Shown: positions 61,478 to 64,000 of the stretch, in pieces
Numbering within the stretch: the first letter of the stretch is position 1
How the letters are laid out: every line of letters starts with the position of its first letter
Assembly: GCA_036785705.1 (NCBI GenBank)
Contig: JAWUZG010000354.1
Span: 124,001-188,000, forward strand
DNA: 64,000 nucleotides
Source of the DNA: Acanthornis magna
Lineage: Eukaryota > Chordata > Aves > Passeriformes > Acanthizidae
Reading direction: 5' to 3'
Position numbers and translations under genes: made by a program
The notes under the pieces: model-generated
What the model was told of the DNA's origin: nothing
The model's database searches: none
The model's input: only the letters and a program-made list of their open reading frames with translations

Positions 61478-61820
61478 ACACCCATGTTTTGGCTGTTTCT
61501 GAACAGCACTGGGACAGCGCCAAAGCTATCTCTTTTTCACACTCTGCCCTCTCCTAGTGAGTAGACTGGGGAGGTGACACAGCTGGGACATCTGACCCAA
61601 ATCAGCCAAAGAGATATTCCATGCCATATAACATCTTTCTCAACAAAAGAAACTCCTGGTGTTGGGTAGGGATGAGGGTTGCTTGTTAGACTGTCTTTAT
61701 CTCAGCAAACACGTTTTCTTGCTTTTTGTCCTCCTATTCCCTTCCTCATCCCACTGAGGCAGTAGCAGGGAGCGAGTACTGGGTGAGTGCTTCATTGCTG
61801 GCCAGGGTTAACCCAGGGCA
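61478..61820 (+). mobile_element. ERVL-type LTR fragment, 5' end missing or decayed
   Basis: Plus-orientation relative of the LTR at 17682. 61571-61635 (GACACAGCTGGGACATCTG onward) aligns with the reverse complement of 17971-18036. GACTGTCTTTATCTCAGC matches the region around the other copy's polyadenylation signal. The end GGGTTAACCCAGGGCA corresponds to the GGGGTTAAACCATGACA terminus. The first 100 bases or so of the LTR cannot be aligned by eye, so the left border is approximate. No target duplication was found. More diverged than the other copies. Confidence 0.72.
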
Positions 61821-64000
61821 CAGCGGTTACTGCACAGGTTAGTGGAGCATCGGGTTCTGTGACCCCCGGTGCCTGCGATTGCATTTCCTTCATATGGATA
61901 TAGCCTATTGGCAGTTCTGTGTCCTTAAACTCTGAGTCACTGGGGGACATTTTCAGGCAACCAGAACACCAGGAAATGTACTGTACAGTTAAATGTCAGT
62001 GCCTAATCCTTCAGGATACACATTTGCATGTGTAAGTCATCCAGTTAGCATCCTTCATTTTTCTGACAGTTGAATGAAACACAGACATTGGTTTTTTTCC
62101 AGAACAGGTGCTTTTATCAGATAGACTGATTTAATAACTATTCAATAAATAAGTACAGTCTTCATTTTAACTGCCTGCAGCACTTAGAATTTCCTGTCAA
62201 GGTGATGCCACAACTGAATGCCTGTCCCTCACATTATATCTCTCACTGTATCCATGCCACCAAAAAATGCAGTTTAGTCTTTGTGTATCTATTCTTCACA
62301 GGAGGAAATGGTCATAAATGTGTGACCTGAGGAAGAACAGGAATAGCAAGGGCGTTTTGTGTTACGGCCACTTAGCTGAGGTGAATGGTGAAAGACAATC
62401 CACTCGCTGGAAGGGTTATTCCTAGGGATGAAGTTGGGAAATCCTAGCACAATAGTTGATCAGTTAAAATTCAGATGGCAAGTAAATAGTGAAAGACTAA
62501 GAAAACTTGGCAGTATCATTCAGAAGATGAAGATAATGTCATTTCAAGTTTGCAAATTTTAAACTTTTCTTTATTGATTGAGTTTTCTTGTCTTTCCATG
62601 GTGACGACCTTGTCATGTCCAGTCAATTAAAAGATGTCTAAAACTTGGAATTAACACTGTGATATGGAAAGGTAGGTTTGAACTTCGTCATGAACATTCC
62701 TAAAACTCATATTTCCCTGTGATGCAGAATAGGTAGCACCGCCTGGCACACTGCTTGAAACTTTTGTGGAGACAAGGGCATGATGTATGGTTATGCTGTT
62801 TCAGTAGCTGATACTGTGGTGAGTAGAAAGTGATGTCAGAGATGGGCCTGTTGCATTATGAGTATAGAAATTTGTATTCCATCTGGCCCTCAGAGATCAG
62901 AGGGTTGGCTGTGACTAGTCTCTTGATTTCTGATTATAAAAAATTAGGCACTATAGGTGCCTATATAGGTTTTATATCATTCCGATCACAGCATAGACAG
63001 TTATCTTGGAAACACTTGTGGTCATCCTACAATTGCTTTTGTGGGTAAATGCTCTTGAATGACTTACTGGACTAGCACAAAACAGTTTGCAATAAGGATG
63101 GTAATGATGAATATGGGCAACGGAATGCTTTTTTTTTTGCTTAGTTCTGCAGGAAATTTTAATACTGCCCTAGAGTACTGCTGAAAATTATTTTAACCCA
63201 GAATTCTTTGTTCACAGTGATTTTTGGTGTATATATTAATGTTCTACCAGCAGTAGTGGAAATGCTCTTTAATACCAAAGCAAATATTGCAAAGATTATA
63301 ATCTCTTTTTTACATAAGTTGTTGCTATTTAAATATAATAATTATAAATAAAAGTTGGATGAAAATTCCTTAGGAATGAAAGGGAAAAGAATTCCTTTTC
63401 TATAGGGCAGATGTTATTATGTCAAAGGACCAACTAAATACTATTGTGAAAATATATTCTATTTCTTCATTTTCTGCAAGTCCTCTACTCTCAGGTTTGT
63501 AAAAAACACACTGTAGAAAAACACAGAATTGAAACACTTCGAAGTCAGTGAAAGTTTTTCCATTGAGTGTCATGAGCTTTGTGTCAGATGCTTGTAGCTT
63601 ATAACTTGTGCTAATATGCTGGACGTGGGGAATCTGTTTCTCAGCTCTTGGAGAAATAGTGTTGTTTTTCTGCATCACAATTTGCAGGACATCCAATAGG
63701 TTTTACCTCATACTGTGTTGAAGAGCAAACTAACATCTTTTGGTGACTCCGTTCAGCCTGTGCAGAGATCAAGGATAATGTTTGCCCTTCTAATGCCAAC
63801 ACATGATGGTTTGGAGTGTTATGGGACAGATGCTAAAGACAGAATGACGTTAGTCATGGCAGTACCGGGCATCTGCCTATGACAGTAGATGTTGCTATCT
63901 TCTTGCTAGCTTCTTCTGGTGGCCTTAAAGACCAAAGACAAAATGGTTATTAAAGAGAGAGAGAAAATTTACTTTTCAATAAATGAAATAATTTTGTTGG
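61821..64000. other. non-coding DNA to the window end, nothing recognised
   Basis: AT-rich unique sequence with frames of 98 codons or fewer. No splice-supported exon, repeat family or RNA gene was seen. The last bases, from about 63955, are A-rich with GAGA repeats. Confidence 0.6.

Noticed and set aside
1..64000. CRISPR arrays, operons, integrons, phage or bacterial islands
   Set aside because: No regularly spaced direct repeats with unique spacers, no ribosome-binding sites and no long contiguous genes. Composition and repeats are vertebrate.

Overview
This is a non-coding-looking stretch of a vertebrate nuclear genome, most probably from a bird. The base composition is AT-rich and CpG-poor, stop codons are dense in all six frames, and nothing resembles a bacterial operon, ribosome-binding site, tRNA or rRNA. 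The bird assignment rests on the repeats. They are a CR1 LINE 3' end (50691-50930, minus strand) and several LTRs whose ends and internal blocks match avian endogenous-retrovirus LTRs as I remember them. The termini TGTCATGGTTTA...ACA and TGTGG...CCACA are typical of Neoaves, especially songbirds. There are no Alu, B1/B2, L1 or MIR-like sequences that would suggest a mammal.

Layout. 1-17681 is AT-rich unique DNA with a few simple repeats, a four-copy 17-bp minisatellite (13819-13886) and one doubtful LTR remnant (10770-11073). 17682-18229 is a minus-strand ERVL-type solo LTR. 18230-25753 is mostly unique DNA. 25754-26198 is an internally shortened plus-strand LTR-like repeat. 26199-34241 is the most gene-suggestive part. 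It holds splice-site-flanked short open segments on the plus strand (28883-28929 and 30378-30413, possibly joined to 20042-20127) and on the minus strand (33816-34241, 33344-33387, 32932-32983). 34500-36000 is rich in low-complexity DNA. 36000-47969 is unique DNA with two strong inverted repeats. 47976-48256 is an intact class II (ERVK-type) solo LTR with a perfect 6-bp target duplication. 50588-50930 is the CR1 tail and its pentamer microsatellite. 54344-54491 is an A/C tract. 59752-60123 and 61478-61820 are two ERVL-type LTRs in opposite orientations, the first with a perfect 5-bp target duplication.

No protein-coding gene could be identified by name. All open frames are short, as expected by chance in 64 kb, and none showed a recognisable domain. 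The candidate exons are hypotheses built from splice signals and compatible reading phase. They need transcript data, and some or all may be accidental. The window is best read as intergenic or long-intron DNA. I found no convincing previously undescribed biological system. The most checkable leads are the two candidate exon chains, the clean ERVK solo LTR, the 13-bp-arm inverted repeat with two AGGTCA half-sites (45500-45531), and the G/T-rich tracts that could form quadruplexes.
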